Below, one piece after another: positions 5,957 through 7,237 of a stretch of DNA of 7,237 bases. The stretch lies in contig JAFLJZ010000131.1 in NCBI GenBank assembly GCA_022712775.1, forward strand, positions 1 through 7,237, read 5' to 3'. A model generated the notes under the pieces. It saw only the letters and a list, made by a program, of their open reading frames with translations, was not told the origin of the DNA and did no database searches. This DNA comes from Sulfurimonas sp. (GTDB lineage Bacteria; Campylobacterota; Campylobacteria; Campylobacterales; Sulfurimonadaceae). The position numbers were made by a program, and so were the translations under genes. The first letter of the stretch is position 1. Each line of letters begins with the position of its first letter.

Positions 5957-5988
5957 AAAAGTATCTTTTATTTGATAATGAGACTTAA
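5953..5988 (+). pseudogene. Truncated 5' end of a HAD-type phosphatase gene
   Basis: ATG at 5953 overlaps the preceding stop as ATGA and encodes MKKYLLFDNET before TAA. The first nine residues match the start of HAD-superfamily phosphatases of the beta-phosphoglucomutase/Gph type, which begin with a strand leading into LLFDNDGVLVDTE. Homology stops after FDN, at about position 5979. The second catalytic Asp and everything after it are lost. The break point abuts insertion-sequence debris, so truncation by transposition or deletion is the simplest reading. The match is short, so confidence is moderate. Confidence 0.5.
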
Positions 5989-6059
5989 TGAAAAAAACGG
6001 GTGCTTAAAACCTTAAGTTCATCTTCTGTATCATGATTCTTTAGTTGAATTGCTTTCAT
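5985..6059 (-). pseudogene. Possible N-terminal fragment of a transposase (IS630-like?), minus strand
   Basis: On the minus strand, ATG at 6059-6057 starts a 24-codon frame beginning MKAIQLKNHDTEDELKVLS and ending in TAA at 5987-5985. The opening resembles the N-terminus of IS630-like or other helix-turn-helix transposases (charged strand, then an acidic -ELxxLxxR- helix). It breaks off where the HAD fragment begins. There is no good Shine-Dalgarno. It may equally be a chance frame; the resemblance is from memory only. Confidence 0.25.
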
Positions 6060-6121
6060 AATACATTACTAGCAAATTCTGTTCTTACTTTTATATTTTA
6101 ATGGGTATTGGTATAACTTAG

Positions 6122-6520
6122 TTATGCATCATGGGAATTTCAATTATATTCCCCCTCTTACTTATCAAAGTTACTAAAACACTAACTATTTCAATAACAA
6201 GAGAGATTACAACAACAGTTCAATACTTGATGGCAAACTTTAAAACAACGGCTAAGTAGCAATTTCATCAAAAAATACTCCAGCATTGGAGAATAGAAAC
6301 ATATCATTACCATTTAGATATACTTACTGAGGAGGATGACCATATAGCTCATAAAGAATCCTTCTCAATCTCTATTTTTAGAAGTTTTACTGTCAATTTA
6401 TATCAATTATTTTTAAATGAAAATAAAGATAAGAAAGTATTACCTACTGGTAAGACTGGACAGGCAGATATTAAACGAGCCTGCCATTATCGTGATTATT
6501 TTAGTGCAAGATTATTTTAA
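6122..6520 (+). pseudogene. Degenerate ISAs1-like transposase, C-terminal part with internal stop
   Basis: The frame is open from 6122 (first ATG 6131) to TAA at 6518-6520, apart from one TAG at 6257-6259. After the TAG it reads QFHQKILQHWRIETYHYHLD, then EEDDHIAHKESFSISIFRSF and VNLYQLF. This follows the C-terminal pattern of ISAs1-type DDE transposases (HW-x-IE, H-x-x-LD, ED), with Glu of WRIET in the place of the catalytic Glu. Before the TAG, TREITTTVQYLMANFKTTAK matches the segment that normally precedes it, so the TAG interrupts what should be continuous protein. The N-terminal two thirds, including both catalytic Asp regions, is missing. The element is dead. ISAs1 is the best guess; another IS4-type group is possible. 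Confidence 0.65.
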
Positions 6521-6701
6521 TTAGAGTATTGCGGTTAAGGTTTGTTTTATTTTTATCGGATTTATCTAGCCACTAAAAAAATTAAATTATAAAAAAGCAA
6601 ACTATAATAGAAAATCATATATAATCTTAAAAATATTATCTTGATACGAAAAAAGAAAATTAGTTAGAATTAAAGATATAATTTATGTTGGAGCAAATTG
6701 C
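6521..6701 (+). promoter_or_regulatory. Gene-free AT-rich leader with three TATAAT boxes ahead of the galE cluster
   Basis: No gene was seen between the transposase remnant and the small ORF at 6702. Three perfect TATAAT hexamers occur at 6603-6608, 6620-6625 and 6677-6682. Any could serve as the -10 of the downstream cluster; the first two leave leaders of about 70-90 bases, and the third would start transcription at the Shine-Dalgarno. In such AT-rich DNA some of these are expected by chance. The segment just after the transposase stop (about 6522-6545) may contain the right end of the dead element. Confidence 0.4.
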
Positions 6702-6803
6702 ATGAAACTCTACTCAATCACTAATGGTATTTATAAAGAACATTACTCAACTACGATATATTTAATAGAAGTAAATGGTATTCTTATTATGGAAACTTCA
6801 TGA
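6702..6803 (+). CDS. 33-residue ORF translationally coupled to galE
   Basis: The ATG at 6702 has an excellent ribosome binding site (GGAG at 6690-6693, spacing eight). The frame ends in TGA at 6801-6803, overlapping the galE start as ATGA. The product begins MKLYSITNGIYKEHYSTTIY and continues LIEVNGILIMETS. It has no signal peptide or full membrane helix. The pattern of a strand, an N-G turn and a YLIEVNGILI strand loosely recalls the N-terminal beta-hairpin of metallo-beta-lactamase-fold proteins, so it may be the stump of a truncated gene. Otherwise it is a leader ORF that sets galE translation. I do not recognise it. The ribosome binding site and coupling make translation likely; a stable functional product is uncertain. 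Confidence 0.5.
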   Translation: MKLYSITNGIYKEHYSTTIYLIEVNGILIMETS

Positions 6804-7237
6804 ATATTCTTATAACTGGTGGAGCCGGATACATTGGTAGTCATGTTGTTAAACAATTATCCGAAAATTTGAAGAATAAAGTAATAATTATTGATAATCT
6901 TTGTGGTGGTGATTTTGATAGTATTTCAGTATTGAAAAAACTCTACTCTAATAAAAATTTCGAATTTATAAATCTTGATCTATCAAATTTTATACAATTG
7001 GAAGAAATATTCAAAAAAAATAATTTTGATGCTATTATGCATTTTGCTGCTCATTTGCAGGTAGGTGAATCAGTTCTTAATCCTATAAAATACTATATGA
7101 ATAACACCGTTAATACTACAAATATTGTAAATATGTGTTTAAAATATAATGTCAATAAATTTGTATTTAGCTCAACTGCAGCAGTTTATGGTGAGCCTAG
7201 AGAGATTCCTATAAAAGAGACTACTCCAACAAATCCT
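6800..7237 (+). CDS. galE: UDP-glucose 4-epimerase (GalE), 5' part running off the window
   Basis: The 146 visible residues are the NAD-binding half of an extended short-chain dehydrogenase of the GalE type. The Rossmann motif is G7-G-A-G10-Y-I-G13. Asp32-Asn-Leu after the second strand suits NAD ribose binding. LDLSN (59-63) contacts adenine, HFAAHLQVGES (81-91) is the typical GalE nucleotide/substrate segment, and FSSTAAVYGEP (123-133) carries the catalytic Ser/Thr, here Thr126. The YxxxK pair would lie beyond the window. GalE interconverts UDP-glucose and UDP-galactose in the cytosol for galactose metabolism and for surface polysaccharide or LPS precursors. The start overlaps the 33-residue ORF as ATGA with no separate ribosome binding site. 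The placement after insertion debris fits the edge of a variable polysaccharide locus, an inference. A close relative acting on UDP-GlcNAc or UDP-uronic acid cannot be excluded. Confidence 0.88.
   Translation, partial: MNILITGGAGYIGSHVVKQLSENLKNKVIIIDNLCGGDFDSISVLKKLYSNKNFEFINLDLSNFIQLEEIFKKNNFDAIMHFAAHLQVGESVLNPIKYYMNNTVNTTNIVNMCLKYNVNKFVFSSTAAVYGEPREIPIKETTPTNP

Noticed and set aside
1..7237. CRISPR array, tRNA or rRNA genes
   Set aside because: No regularly spaced direct repeats, cloverleaf-like segments or conserved rRNA blocks were seen.

Overview
The window is AT-rich and densely packed, with short A/G-rich ribosome binding sites, weak T-rich -35 regions and ATGA or TAATG gene junctions. 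Together with the protein types seen (a Campylobacterota-like M23 peptidase, a porin-type metal OMP with a C-terminal GAHxAHxF tail, and lysine/isoleucine-rich proteins), this suggests a member of the Campylobacterota, perhaps Sulfurimonas-like. The taxon is an inference; no rRNA or marker gene is present.

Layout, left to right on the + strand. (1) 1-618: the C-terminal part of an M23 zinc metallopeptidase whose start lies outside the window. (2) 682-1559: a MTH1187-type thiamine-binding protein overlapping by one base a YqiA/YcfP-type alpha/beta hydrolase. (3) 1585-4952: a metal-uptake cassette. It consists of a small exported His/Cys protein ending in RAPP, an outer-membrane porin-like protein with His clusters, a ZnuA-type periplasmic binding protein and a ZnuB-type permease. 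The parts cover outer membrane, periplasm and inner membrane, but no ATPase (ZnuC) gene lies with them. (4) 4957-5064, minus strand: a 35-residue single-helix membrane microprotein with its own -10 box and Shine-Dalgarno. (5) 5195-5956: a stand-alone PAS-like protein behind a perfect 15-bp palindrome, followed by a small multi-pass membrane protein that starts at TTG.

(6) 5953-6545 is a genomic scar. It holds the first residues of a HAD-type phosphatase cut off after its nucleophile motif, a possible N-terminal fragment of another transposase on the minus strand, and the C-terminal third of a degenerate ISAs1-like transposase with an internal stop. (7) 6702-7237: a 33-residue ORF with a strong ribosome binding site, coupled by ATGA to the 5' part of a galE-type UDP-glucose 4-epimerase that runs off the right end, possibly the start of a surface-polysaccharide locus.

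The most coherent system is the zinc (or other divalent metal) cassette. The least described parts are its small His/Cys protein, the porin's His-bearing C-terminus, the minus-strand microprotein and the galE leader ORF.
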